Shown piece after piece: positions 9,517 through 19,400 of a DNA stretch of 64,000 nucleotides (position 1 is its first letter; the number at the start of each line of letters is the position of its first letter). A program made the translations under genes and the position numbers. Under the pieces are notes generated by a model, which had not been told where the DNA came from, did no database searches, and worked only from the letters and a program-made list of their open reading frames with translations. The stretch lies in assembly GCA_016185345.1 (NCBI GenBank), contig JACPNS010000003.1:248001-312000 (forward strand), read 5' to 3'. Source of the DNA: Solirubrobacterales bacterium. Its GTDB lineage: Bacteria; Actinomycetota; Thermoleophilia; Solirubrobacterales; JACPNS01.

Positions 9517-10161
9517 ATGGATTCCTTCGTCGCGATCGACTTTGAAACCGCCACCCGGGGCTCGGCCTGCGCGATCGGTCTTGCGCACTTTGAGGATGGC
9601 GTGAAGATCGATCAGCGTTACACGCTGATCAACCCGCAGATCTCGGCAAGGCGCTGGGATTACGGCGCGATCCGCGTGCACGGCATCCGCCCGAACGACG
9701 TGATCGACGCGCCGACCTTCGCCGACATCTGGCCCGAGCTGATCCACTACGCCGCCTGTTATCCGCTCATGGCGCACAACGCGAACTTCGACATCGGCGT
9801 GCTGCGCGCAGAACTCGCTCGTTCAAACCTCGCTAGTCCCTCTATCCGTTACGGCTGCTCGATGCAGCTTGCGCGAAGCGCCTGGCCCAAGCGGCGCGCA
9901 AAGGATCTCGAGGTCGCGACCGTCGCAGAGCTGCGTGCGGCCCCCGAGAACCACAAGCTCAACACGCTCAGCGAGTTCTTGGAGATCGAGCTTGACCACC
10001 ACAATGCGCTCTCGGACGCAATCGCCTGCGGTGAAATCACCGTTCGCGCGGTTGACCATCTGGGCGCAAACACGCTGGCTGCGGCATACGCGCATCCACG
10101 ACTGCGTTGGGGCGAGATGTCTCCTGAGCCGGTCGCTACCGACACATGGACGTCCGTCTGA
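9517..10161 (+). CDS. DnaQ-like 3'-5' exonuclease (DEDDh)
   Basis: A 214-residue stand-alone exonuclease. All three Exo motifs are present: Asp8/Glu10 in AIDFETA, Asp92 in AHNANFD, and His162/Asp167 in HHNALSDA. These coordinate two metal ions for removal of 3' nucleotides from DNA or RNA. It has neither the BRCT domain nor polymerase domain of larger relatives. Such free-standing proteins serve as proofreading subunits or in nucleic acid turnover, and the sequence does not decide which. A helical tail of about 40 residues follows the catalytic domain. Confidence 0.88.
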   Translation: MDSFVAIDFETATRGSACAIGLAHFEDGVKIDQRYTLINPQISARRWDYGAIRVHGIRPNDVIDAPTFADIWPELIHYAACYPLMAHNANFDIGVLRAELARSNLASPSIRYGCSMQLARSAWPKRRAKDLEVATVAELRAAPENHKLNTLSEFLEIELDHHNALSDAIACGEITVRAVDHLGANTLAAAYAHPRLRWGEMSPEPVATDTWTSV

Positions 10162-10254
10162 CGTGACGCCGCACGCTCGGTTAGTTTTCAAGGCTCGCTA
10201 CCGCATTTCGGTACGCACGCTCATACCCCTCAGACCTCAACCATGGAGATTCTC

Positions 10255-11034
10255 GTGAAGAAGCCCACACTCCGTCGCGTTCGCTCGCGGCTGTCCTACG
10301 CAAACATCATCGCCACTATGGCCCTCTTCATCGCGCTCGGCGGCGTCAGCTGGGCGGCCGTCAAGCTGCCCAAGAACAGCGTCACCACGAAAACAATCAA
10401 GCGAAGCGCCGTCACCAGTCAAAAGATCAAGAACAAGACGATCGTTGGCGCCGATGTGAAGAGCAACACGCTCACCGGGACGCAGATCAACGAGTCCACG
10501 CTCACCATTCCCTCAGTTGGCTTTGCAACATCGGCCGGGACCGCGGCGACTGCGGCCGACACATTCAGCGTCGTCAAGTCGACTCGCTCATCCGCGACCA
10601 ACGCCGATGAGGATATTGCCAGAGCGGCAGCAACCGAAGTTCCCCTCGTGTCCCATGGAAACGTATCGCTCTATGCAAAGTGCTTCATTGACACCACCGC
10701 CAACGCAACGCACTTCGAGGTCATCGCTCGGACAAATACGAACGGCGCGATCTTCCAGGGGTACTCAAGCTCTGATTCGTTGTTCGGCGACCCGGATCTG
10801 CTGAACACCGCCACCCCCGAGAATCTGCGCCAAATTACCGATGATGAGACGGACTCGGCGAATGACATCGACGACGACAACGCAGAAGGTGTTTCGTTGC
10901 TCGGCCCTGACAGCAAGGGGCTCTACTTCAACGTGCTCGCATTTGGGCGTAACGGAGCAGTGGCAACGCCACCAGCGCAGCTTCCGAACGACGACTCCTG
11001 CTTCTTCCAGGTGCAGGGAACCAAGCTCGGCTAG
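10255..11034 (+). CDS. membrane-anchored exported protein of a Thermoleophilia-type repeat family
   Basis: Function unknown. The 259 residues start with a basic segment and one hydrophobic helix (SYANIIATMALFIALGG), then short repeats of the pattern N-S-[VL]-T-x-x-x-I-K (KNSVTTKTIK, NKTIVGADVK, SNTLTGTQIN) that probably form a beta-helical stalk. The rest is a Thr/Asp-rich outer domain with two cysteines (AKCFID, SCFFQV). The GTG at 10255 is preferred because GGAG stands six bases before it, whereas the in-frame ATG at 10243 has no ribosome binding site. I recall the anchor and repeat as common in Solirubrobacterales genomes. Confidence 0.75.
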   Translation: MKKPTLRRVRSRLSYANIIATMALFIALGGVSWAAVKLPKNSVTTKTIKRSAVTSQKIKNKTIVGADVKSNTLTGTQINESTLTIPSVGFATSAGTAATAADTFSVVKSTRSSATNADEDIARAAATEVPLVSHGNVSLYAKCFIDTTANATHFEVIARTNTNGAIFQGYSSSDSLFGDPDLLNTATPENLRQITDDETDSANDIDDDNAEGVSLLGPDSKGLYFNVLAFGRNGAVATPPAQLPNDDSCFFQVQGTKLG

Positions 11035-11059
11035 GGCTCAACGCTGAACAGATTGACTC

Positions 11060-11105
11060 GAAGCAGCGGCGCGTCCACAAGTTCTACGGGCGCGTCGCTT
11101 GCTTC
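11060..11105. terminator. hairpin between convergent genes
   Basis: A long stem pairs GAAGCAGCGGCGCGTCC with GGGCGCGTCGCTTGCTTC, with one bulge and an 11-base loop. It sits between two convergent genes and could stop transcription from both sides. There is no clear T-run on either side. Confidence 0.5.
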
Positions 11106-11112
11106 CGATTCA

Positions 11113-11952
11113 CTAAGCCGCAACCTTGCGCTTCTGCTTGGCCGCGCGTTTCATCATCTGGCTGTACATCACGCGGTGTTGCTTCATCGCAAGGCGGGGA
11201 GAGATCCGTTCGAGCCACCAACCGATCTTGCCGTAGAACGGCGTGACGACGATCGACTTCTTCTTGGCGACGCCTTCAAGCAACGTGCGCACGGCCTTGT
11301 GAGTGGGGTGGGGCTTGATCGGGATCATCCCGCGCACGTCGGGAACGTCCATCGTCCCGCGCACAGTGTTGTTCTCGATCATCCCGCTCTCGACAAACGC
11401 CGGGCAGAAGGTGGTCACCGAGATGCCGTGACGCTCGGCCTCAAGCTCAAGGTTCTTGCCCATCCCAACGACAGCGTGCTTGGTCGCCACGTAGTGAGTC
11501 TGTAGCGGAACCGGCATGAGCCCCGCAACCGAAGCCGTGTTGATGATGTGCCCGCTCTCCTGGATGTACATCTGGTCGTAGGCGAGCTTCACGCCGTAGG
11601 CGACGCCCTTGAGGTTCACGTCGATGATCTTGTCCCAGTCGTCGAGCGTCACGACCTCGACCTCACCGAAGATCGCCACGCCGGCGTTGTTGAAGATGAA
11701 GTCGAGCGAGCCGTGGCCTTCGACCACGCGGTTGATCGCGGCTGCGACCTGGTCGCGGTCTGAGACGTCAACGATCATCGATCCCTGATTGCCGGGCAAC
11801 TCGGCCGCAACGGCCTCGACTGAATCGACGACGTCGGTGAGCAGCACCCGCGCGCCGGCCTCGGCGCACTGTTTGGCGATCTCTTTTCCGATTCCGCTGG
11901 CGGCACCGGTCACGATCACCGACTTACCGCGGAAGGCCTCATCAACTGTCAT
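11113..11952 (-). CDS. short-chain dehydrogenase/reductase
   Basis: An NAD(P)-dependent oxidoreductase of 279 residues. The Rossmann motif is VTGAASGIGKEIA, followed by FNNAGVA, the catalytic serine region NTASVAGL and the YVATK pair. The C-terminal 60 residues are basic (KRAAKQKRKVAA), which may favour membrane association, as in SDRs acting on lipids. The substrate cannot be told. The ATG at 11952 is chosen over an upstream TTG at 11958. A good promoter and a palindrome sit directly upstream, so the transcript would have a leader of only about a dozen bases. Confidence 0.9.
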   Translation of the reverse strand: MTVDEAFRGKSVIVTGAASGIGKEIAKQCAEAGARVLLTDVVDSVEAVAAELPGNQGSMIVDVSDRDQVAAAINRVVEGHGSLDFIFNNAGVAIFGEVEVVTLDDWDKIIDVNLKGVAYGVKLAYDQMYIQESGHIINTASVAGLMPVPLQTHYVATKHAVVGMGKNLELEAERHGISVTTFCPAFVESGMIENNTVRGTMDVPDVRGMIPIKPHPTHKAVRTLLEGVAKKKSIVVTPFYGKIGWWLERISPRLAMKQHRVMYSQMMKRAAKQKRKVAA

Positions 11953-11957
11953 GAACA

Positions 11958-11999
11958 ATCACGTTCGTGATGTTATATGACACGAAGTCAATAAGTCAA
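11958..11999 (-). promoter_or_regulatory. promoter with overlapping palindromic operator for the SDR gene
   Basis: On the minus strand, TTGACT (11999-11994), a 16-base spacer and TATAAC (11977-11972) form a sigma-70-type promoter. Just downstream lies ATCACGAACGTGAT (11971-11958), a 14-bp inverted repeat with ATCACG/CGTGAT arms covering the expected start site. A repressor bound there would block initiation. The -35 overlaps the stop codon of the upstream CBS gene. Confidence 0.6.
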
Positions 12000-12670
12000 T
12001 CGCCCCCGCCGCCCATGCTGTGAAGCGTGGGGCATGGCGGGCGTTGCTCCCAGAGTGATTGAAGTTCTTCGGCGTCGAGGTCAGTGCGCTCTTCGGCCTG
12101 GCCGATCACCACGTCGATCCAGTCGAGCTCGCAGTCGCAGTTGATGGCGGCCCAATGCTGCTTTGCGCTCTTGCGCAGGTTGTGCAGAAGGTGGGTTGAG
12201 TCATCGGGGACGATCGATGCGATCTCAACGGTCTCGCCTTCGCCGGCGGCCTCTGGCTCTTCATTGTGTTCGGCGATGTGGTCGAGGATGTCTCGCATCG
12301 CGAGCATGCCAACGAGCTCGCCTTTGGAGACCACGATGAGGTGCCTGAACTGGCCGACCATCATCGTGTGCAGCGCGCGCTCGAGCGTCCAGGAAGGCTT
12401 TGCGGCAACCACTGTGCGGGTGTGGAAGTCGGCGACGGTCTTGCCCTCGGGTGAGACGCCCGCGGCGACCATCTTGACCACGTCGAATTCAGTGAAGATT
12501 GACGGGGAGTCGTCGCCTGTGTCAACAACCAGCGCCCTCCCGCGGTTCTCTCTGAAGAGCTGCGAAGCGACGGTAATAGGCGTATTCGCCAGTACGAGGT
12601 GGACGCCGCCCATCGCGTCCTCGACCGTGGAGGTCTTCAGCAGTGTTGTGTTGATGCTCCCCGCTTCCAT
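11996..12670 (-). CDS. tandem CBS-domain protein
   Basis: A 224-residue soluble protein. Residues about 16-75 (TVEDAMGGVHLVLANTPITV onward) and 80-140 (TVVAAKPSWTLERALHTMMV onward, ending GELVGMLAMRDIL) form a pair of CBS domains, which usually bind adenosyl ligands such as AMP or ATP. The remaining 80 residues are acidic and end in a Gly-rich tail (HSMGGGGD). The ATG at 12670 has GAGG a few bases upstream; a longer reading frame to 12829 has no such signal and covers a probable operator. Target protein unknown. Confidence 0.85.
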   Translation of the reverse strand: MEAGSINTTLLKTSTVEDAMGGVHLVLANTPITVASQLFRENRGRALVVDTGDDSPSIFTEFDVVKMVAAGVSPEGKTVADFHTRTVVAAKPSWTLERALHTMMVGQFRHLIVVSKGELVGMLAMRDILDHIAEHNEEPEAAGEGETVEIASIVPDDSTHLLHNLRKSAKQHWAAINCDCELDWIDVVIGQAEERTDLDAEELQSLWEQRPPCPTLHSMGGGGD

Positions 12671-12793
12671 CGAATCCTCAGTATGACCTAAAGCGGGAGC
12701 CGGCGTGCCCGATGGTGAGTTTGCAAAAGAAAGAGGGACGTCGCAGCGCGGCTCTGATCCAGAGCGCCTAGGCCAAAGCCACAGCTGCGCAAA

Positions 12794-12813
12794 TTCACGG
12801 AACCCCCCGTGAA
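12794..12813 (-). promoter_or_regulatory. inverted repeat upstream of the CBS gene
   Basis: TTCACGG (12794-12800) and CCGTGAA (12807-12813) are perfect 7-base arms around AACCCC. The 20-bp size suits a dimeric regulator. It lies about 125 bases upstream of the CBS start. The rest of the 351-base gap 12671-13021 holds no gene; the other recognisable element is the terminator at 12918-12955. Confidence 0.35.
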
Positions 12814-12917
12814 CTCCGTCCCGCACCAAGGGTAGGACAAATATACCGATTGGTACTCAAATTTGGACGTATGTATTGCGACGCACATGGGGTAGGTCAA
12901 AGACGCGAAGTGTCTAG

Positions 12918-12955
12918 ACAAAAGAAAACGGCCGAAGCGAGTGCTCCGGCCGTTT
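12918..12955 (-). terminator. intrinsic terminator of the S8 protease gene
   Basis: On the minus strand AAACGGCCG pairs with CGGCCGTTT around an 11-base loop, followed by TTTTCTTTTG. It lies about 70 bases beyond the stop of the protease gene at 13022. Confidence 0.85.
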
Positions 12956-13021
12956 CTAGAAGGAGGTCGGTATGAACCAAACAGCCTTCGTGCTGACGTA
13001 GTGATTAATTTAGCGCCGCAG

Positions 13022-16000
13022 CTACTTGACGGTGAGCTTTTTCGAGATCGATGCTTCGGCGTATTTCGATGTGGCGCTGGCCGACACCGTGAAGTTGTAC
13101 CTGCCCTTGGCAACGCGAATCTTGATGGAGAAGCGGCCCTTCTTCACGGTCACGCGCTTGCTTGCCTTCTTCGTGCCCTTCTTGCCGATCCGCTTGGAAG
13201 AGAAGGTGACCTTGCCGTTGTAAGTCTTCTGTGTCGAGCCCGTGATCTTCACGTAGCTGCCAACGCGCGAGAGGCTCAGCACTCGCATCCCGTTGGGGGC
13301 GAGCCTGGTCTGGACTGAGTAGTCCTGGGAGAAGCTCGCGGAGCGACCGAGGGCGTCCGTTGCAGTGGCCCGAAGGTTGGCGATGATCTGCTTGCTCGTG
13401 ATGTTCTTGTAGGTCACGTACTGGCCGTTGGCGACGACGCCGGTGCGTCCGCCTGCGGTGTCGGCAAAGGTGAAGCGGCCGGTGACGGGCGAGCCGGCGT
13501 TGGTGAGGAAGACGGGAACGCGGATCGTGCCGCGCACGCTGGTATCCGGGGTGCCGAAGGTGACGACGGGTGGGATCGCGTCGATGGTGGTGGAGACTTC
13601 GGTCCAGGCTGAGGTGTTGCCGAGGTCGTCTGTGGCGCGGACGCGGACGCGAATCAGTTGGCCTTCGGCGCCGGTGAGGGTGAGGATGGTTTGGGATGAG
13701 TTGGTTAGCTGCGCGACCCAGCTGCCTTGGTCGATTGCGGCGTCCACGTCGTAGCCGGCCACGGGGCTTTCAGAATCGGTGGCGGTCCAGTTGAAGGTTG
13801 GGGAAGTTATCGAGGTGTAAGTCGGGGGCGGCGCGACCGTGACTGACGGGGGAGTGGAATCAACGTTGATTGTTGCTTCACCCTCCCCAGAGAAATCTTC
13901 ATCGTTTGATGTGCCGGTCGCAGTCGCCGTGAAGCTCTTTGCGCCAGCCGAGGTGGCCTGGACGGTCCATGTTGCGACTGCCGTCCCGGACGGTGCGATC
14001 GTGCCGAGCGGTTGGGGGTTGTCACCGCTCTGGATCTGCGTCCCGACCGGGTCGTTCAACTGCACCTCGGCCGCATCAAGCGGAAGATCATCCGACGGAT
14101 TCTGGACAGTCGCGGTAACTGTGAAGTCCTGCACTAGCCCCGTCGTGGTCGGCGCTGTGGCAAGCGTTACCTCCGGGATGGGAGTTGAGAGCGCCGTGAT
14201 GGGCCCGCTGGCGGCGATCGAGAATGGTTCTGAGACGGCGCCGTCGACGGCGGATAGCGACTTGACCTTGAGAATCTGTGTACCCGTGGCGTTCGAGCGA
14301 ATCTGTTCGATGTTGTCGCCGCCGTCAGTTCCGTTGCCCGGCATAGGGTTGTCGGAAGTTGCGTTCGACGCGGCCTGCACGGGGTCTGGATCTCCGCCTT
14401 CGGTGTCAACCGTGTCGGCCGCGTCGGATCCGCCACTTGAGGTGACAGCGAGTGTGCCTGGGTCAAATTGCGTGAGGTCGAGATTCGTGAGCGCGTAGTA
14501 GCCGGGATTCGAGATCTGGCCGTTGGTTGGGTTGGGCAGATCGTCGATGTTGGTGCGGCGGTTCCAGACAAGAGTGGCGCGATCGCCGTTGGCGACGCCG
14601 GTGACTTGGAAAAAGCGAGCGCTGTTTGGCCCGCTGCCGGAAACGTTGCTGTTGACGTAGTTTCCGCGGTCGTAGTAGGCAGCGTCCATGTTGATCGCGC
14701 CCCAACCGGTGCGTGGGGTCCAGTAGGTCTGACCTTGAACCGGGCGAGCTGAGTTGACCATGATGGCCTTTTGCGCGGTCGGCAGGTAGACGCCAGATGA
14801 TGCAAGTAGGAGTGCTCCTGCCGCTGCGACGGGTGCAGCAAAACTGGTGCCGTACCCAAATGATGTCGTCGTGTTGTCATCGATTGCGGAGGGCGTACCT
14901 GCGGTTCCGTTGACCGGTCCGATGAGGTCTGGCTTCTTGCGTCCCCCCCATGTCGGCCCTGGTGACGAGTTGGGCCATGGTGCGTATGTGGATGTATCGG
15001 CGGGGTTTGCGGTTATGTCTTGGCCGCCCATTGTGAGGACGTTGTAGTTGACGCCGGGTGTTCCGACTCTGTGCGGTCCGGTGCCGCAGTTTGTGTAGAA
15101 GGGATCTGCGATGCCGCAGTTGCCGCCGCTGACTGTGTTGAGAATCCCAAAGCGCGACTCAAGTGCATCGAAGTAGTTCCAGGCCGGGTCGAGGTCCACT
15201 GTGTTTTGGTAGAGGCCGGCGCTGTAGTTGATGACTTCAGGGAGGTCGGTGTTCCCGCCAAGCCCCGTGTCGCTGCCAACGTTGATGCCCAGATCCCAGA
15301 GATATGGATTGGTCGCCTGGTAGTTGTCGTAGAGCTTGTCTATTCCATACGCCATGCCTACTTGGCCGGCCGGATTCATACTCGGAGTGAAGGCGGTGCC
15401 GGCGATCTGAGCGGCAATGGTGTTGGCGTGTTTCGATCCAGAGAAGTCGTTGCGTATCACTGGCGAAACGATGCGTGAAGGGCCGGAGCCAAGACATGTG
15501 CTGCAATCGCCTGGCAGGCGACTTTTGAATACGTCGTGGGTGGTTCGGATGCCGGTATCGAAAACGACAGCGTCGGGACTGCCATTACCGTCTAGCGAAG
15601 GGCCTTGCCCGGTGAAGCCGTTGGTCCACCACACGGCGGAGCCGTCGAGCGGTGCTGCGAGCGAAACGGGCAGGCGTGCAGCTGCGATGCGTGCGACGCG
15701 AGGGTCGCGCTTGATGACAGGAAGGGCGGAGCTAGGGGTTCGCGCCACGATCTGATTGGGGATCGGGCTCGCGCTGATCACGCGTCCTCCAAGACGACGG
15801 ATCTTGCGTTGAACGAGTTCGCTGGCCTTAATGCCTGGAGCTGCAGCGCGACGGATCATCGGGATCGCAGCGTTGCGCGAGTTCTCAGCGATCGAGGCTG
15901 CAACCGCTTCGGATTCCGAACGCTTGAAGGGATTGCGCTGGGCAGCCAGCCGTGCAGCGGTGGATCCCTTGGTCGTCGTCAGCAGATCGGTCGCTTTTTT

Positions 16001-16216
16001 GGGCAGATCGGTGGTGAGCGAGTTGGATTTCAAAAGCACGGTCACAAGAACCGTTCCTCGAGCGGCGTTAATGCTCTTCGGCGAGCTCAGGGCAGGAGCA
16101 GTTGGTGCGGCGGCAGCCGGCGCGCTGCGAGAGACCTGCAGGAGCACAAGGATGCCGACTGCAAGCGCAAACGCAACGGTGAGTGCCTTCGGAATGTTGA
16201 TGGTTTGAGTGTTCAT
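13022..16216 (-). CDS. exported S8 (subtilisin-like) protease with C-terminal Ig-like domains
   Basis: A large surface or secreted protease, 1064 residues from the ATG at 16216. An N-terminal hydrophobic helix (about 9-28) acts as signal or anchor. The catalytic domain carries Asp220 (VVFDTGI), His263 (GSKHANTIAAQIAG, where most relatives have HGTH), a probable oxyanion Asn366 (SGGNCG) and Ser458 (GYGTSFAAP). Downstream come a jelly-roll-like region, CARDB/Ig-like repeats, an Fn3-like segment (SPTFNWTATDSESP) and a very basic C-terminal beta domain. It follows the sigma factor and Ig-protein genes on the same strand, but a terminator at 16353-16390 gives it separate transcription. Processing of neighbouring surface proteins is possible. 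Confidence 0.88.
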   Translation of the reverse strand: MNTQTINIPKALTVAFALAVGILVLLQVSRSAPAAAAPTAPALSSPKSINAARGTVLVTVLLKSNSLTTDLPKKATDLLTTTKGSTAARLAAQRNPFKRSESEAVAASIAENSRNAAIPMIRRAAAPGIKASELVQRKIRRLGGRVISASPIPNQIVARTPSSALPVIKRDPRVARIAAARLPVSLAAPLDGSAVWWTNGFTGQGPSLDGNGSPDAVVFDTGIRTTHDVFKSRLPGDCSTCLGSGPSRIVSPVIRNDFSGSKHANTIAAQIAGTAFTPSMNPAGQVGMAYGIDKLYDNYQATNPYLWDLGINVGSDTGLGGNTDLPEVINYSAGLYQNTVDLDPAWNYFDALESRFGILNTVSGGNCGIADPFYTNCGTGPHRVGTPGVNYNVLTMGGQDITANPADTSTYAPWPNSSPGPTWGGRKKPDLIGPVNGTAGTPSAIDDNTTTSFGYGTSFAAPVAAAGALLLASSGVYLPTAQKAIMVNSARPVQGQTYWTPRTGWGAINMDAAYYDRGNYVNSNVSGSGPNSARFFQVTGVANGDRATLVWNRRTNIDDLPNPTNGQISNPGYYALTNLDLTQFDPGTLAVTSSGGSDAADTVDTEGGDPDPVQAASNATSDNPMPGNGTDGGDNIEQIRSNATGTQILKVKSLSAVDGAVSEPFSIAASGPITALSTPIPEVTLATAPTTTGLVQDFTVTATVQNPSDDLPLDAAEVQLNDPVGTQIQSGDNPQPLGTIAPSGTAVATWTVQATSAGAKSFTATATGTSNDEDFSGEGEATINVDSTPPSVTVAPPPTYTSITSPTFNWTATDSESPVAGYDVDAAIDQGSWVAQLTNSSQTILTLTGAEGQLIRVRVRATDDLGNTSAWTEVSTTIDAIPPVVTFGTPDTSVRGTIRVPVFLTNAGSPVTGRFTFADTAGGRTGVVANGQYVTYKNITSKQIIANLRATATDALGRSASFSQDYSVQTRLAPNGMRVLSLSRVGSYVKITGSTQKTYNGKVTFSSKRIGKKGTKKASKRVTVKKGRFSIKIRVAKGRYNFTVSASATSKYAEASISKKLTVK

Positions 16217-16352
16217 GGCGTGCTTGCCGTTACTAGTTCTATCGGCAGGTGAGGCCTGCTTGTTTCGCGCAGCTTGATGCGCAACAGAACTTCCAACTGA
16301 ACATCCGTCGCCAAAAGGCGAACGGTTGCCTCTTTGAAACAAGCTTTAGACG

Positions 16353-16390
16353 AAAAAAGAGCGCCCCGCCGACTTGGCAGGACGCTCTTT
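16353..16390 (-). terminator. intrinsic terminator of the sigma/Ig-protein operon
   Basis: On the minus strand AAAGAGCG pairs with CGCTCTTT, with a partly paired inner stem (CCTGCC with GGCGGG), followed by a run of T. It starts about 40 bases after the stop of the 1016-residue protein gene. Confidence 0.88.
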
Positions 16391-16430
16391 CCTTTTACTT
16401 GTTTCCTTTGGGGGGTTAGGAAACGTCGGG

Positions 16431-19400
16431 TTAGTAGTTGAGCTTGATGCTCACCGGCTTGGACGCGCTGAATGCGTGTCCCCAGGCGTCTTCAGATGGA
16501 GCAACGACGCGGAAGATGATCTTTGCGCGCACCTTGCGGCCGTCGAACTTGTACTTGAGCTTGAAGTTGCCCTTCTGGTCGGTGTGTCCGACTCCGACGG
16601 CCGGACGCCACTTCTTCGCCGCAAAGAACTGCAGCGCGACGATTTTGCCGCCCGACGGGTAGGTCGCGTCATACGGCGTGACCTTGCCGGAGAACGTGAT
16701 TGTCTGGCCAGTCTTGGCGCGCTTCTTGCTCACCTTCAGCTTGAGCTTGGCCTGAGTGTTCAGCGTTCCGGTGCTTGTCGACGGGCGACGGGTTTCGGTC
16801 CCCTCGTAGGTGGCCTTCACGGCGCGGTTCACACCGGCAGGAACGCGTATCGCCCAGATGCCGTTCGCGTCAGTTGTCGCGACGCCGACTTCTGCGTTCT
16901 TGCCGCTGGCTTTTGCAGTTGTCGTCACAACAACATCGGTGTTCTTCAGCGCAGATCCATTGGCGTCTGTCAGAACGCCAGTCGCGATCGCTCCACGGTT
17001 GTATGCGGAAGTGACCGTTGTTGATCCGCCCTGAAGGACGACCTTGCCCTTTAGCACCTTGTAACAAATGCCCTTGGACTTCGCGGCGTTCTTCTTGGTT
17101 GGGCACTTCTTGATCGCGCACTTCATCTTCCCGTCCTTGCCCTTGTCGCACTCGCGAAGGGCCTTGAAGAGCTTGACCGAGACGCCAGAAGCGGCGCGCA
17201 TCGGGTTCTCGACGCGGGCGAGTGATCCGTCCTGGTAGCGCTGAGTTGCGAGCGGGTTTCCGGCCTGGTCGAACGCCTGAACGCGAACGTCATAGGTTCC
17301 CTGCCCCAGCGTCGTGTCCGGGAAGCGCGCTGTTGCGATGCCGTTTGAGACTGCAGAGCCGACGACGTTGCCGTCAGCGCCAGCCAGTGAGGTCGGCAGC
17401 TGAATCCAGTCTGCGTCACTGCCGCCAACCGGGCGAACAGAGAAGATCGCGTAAGAGACGCCTGATGGTGCGTCAGTCAACTTGGCCGACAGAAGCGTCG
17501 GGCGAGCTGAGTCAGGGCGGTCGATGTAGCCGTTGGGGTTCGTTGCGTCGATTCCGAAAGTTGCGACCTTGGCCGCCGCCTTGTTGCCGGCGAGGTCGAC
17601 CGGCGAGAAGCGGAGTTCCTTCTGGCCTTCGCCGGTAATCGGGATTGATGTGGTGTCACCTCGCGGGGCGTCTACGTCGAGCGGCCCGGTTCCATTGATC
17701 GAATATGCGAGGTAGGCGCCTTTCGTCGAAAGAACTTCGTTAGTGGGAGCTGGTGCCATTCCGGAAAGAGCGTCAGTGGCGCGCAGCTCTGCGATCTGCC
17801 CGTTCTTGTACCACTTGCCGTTTTCGACGCCGGTGATCGTGCCGACAGGGTCGGTGCGGTCAACTGGAGCGGTGACAGTCTCGGTGGTCGGTGATGCGAT
17901 GCCGGCGCAACTGACGGCGCGTAGGTGGACGTAGTGCGTGTCCTCGTCAAGCGTGCCCGGAAGCTGCCAGCTGCGAACGCTGCCGCCGCCCGGAACGTTG
18001 ATGCTGGTGCCAGCGGTGCCGTTCAGGCTCTTGTCGATTGCGCCGGCGAAGCCGCAGACGGGTGCAAGTGAGCTCGGTGAAGCGGTGTATGAGAATTCCT
18101 GATTGAAACCAGCTGCGAGTTCATCGCGGCTGATCCAGCCGTTGGCTTGTCCTTGCGGCGCTGCCGGCGGGTTGGGGTCGTAGCCAATTGAGACGTCAGA
18201 ATCAGCAGATCCGCCGGTGCCATCCCCCACGTCAGAAACATTGCCGGCGCGATCGACCAGCTGCAGGCGCATTGCCCAGCGACCAGTTTCAGGAACGGTG
18301 ACGCCGGAGATGCTCGAGTTGGTTGCGGAAATGCCCGATGCGGTTCCGCCGATTGGCACGGTGACCGGTGCCGGGTTCGTGTGACCGGGCTCGTTCGGGT
18401 AAACGTCAACGATCACGCTGCTGAGGCCGGACTGAGTTGCCGTTTCGCTCACTTCGCTGCCGTTGGTCCAAGTCGCGCCGAAGGAGTTATTGGAACTCCA
18501 ACCGTCGTCGCCATTGGTGACCGGATTGATCGTGTTCGGCGTCGTCGGCTTGGTGTTGTCGACCTTGAACGTGAAGTTCGCGGTAGGTGCCGTGTTGCTG
18601 CCGGGGTCGGTCGCGGTGTAGCGACCGCTTTGGGTCCCGTCATCCACGTTGGTGGTGTCAAAAGTGCCGGTCCAGTTACGCGAGGTCGCGCAGGGATTCA
18701 AGTTTGCGTAGTTGCATGCAGGACTTGTGGTGACGGTCTGCGTGATGTCCGAAAGCGGCACGAAGGCCATGCTCGAGATACCGCCGCCTGTGTCCGCCGC
18801 GCTTGCGCCGACGCCGACGGTGCCGCGCAGCCAGTTGCCTTGACTGATCGCATAGTTGGCGAGCGTTGTGCTGACAGTCGGGACAATCGTGTCGGTGATG
18901 GTTGCCTGGGCGTTTGAGACCGCCATGAAACCACTATCGGGTCCGACACCATTACCGGGTCCGGACGTTGCACCCCACTGAAAGCCGCCGCAGCTGTTGC
19001 AGGTCAGAAGATCACTGGTCCATGAACGAGCAGCAAAGTTTGCTTGATCGGGGGTTGGCAGTGCTGCACCGACGCAGCTGCCGGCGTATCCGCCTGCCCA
19101 CACATCGGTTGTTCCCTGATAGCGCAGGCAGCCGCGCAGAATCACGTTCGGATCTGCGGTGCCTGTCTCGGAGGACGCATAGGTGAGCGTGAGGGCCGTC
19201 ATCGCGGCTCCGTTGTTCACGCGCTGGGACTTGACGTATATCGCGGAGCCGGGAGGGCCGACCGGATTGTTGAGCGTTGAGTTCAGCTGCAGCCAGGTGG
19301 CGCCAAATGCGCCGCAATAGATGCCTCCGCCCCAACCATCGAGTGCGCCGCCGCTGGCAAAAATTCCGCAGCCGGGCTGATTGACGACATACGTGCCAGC

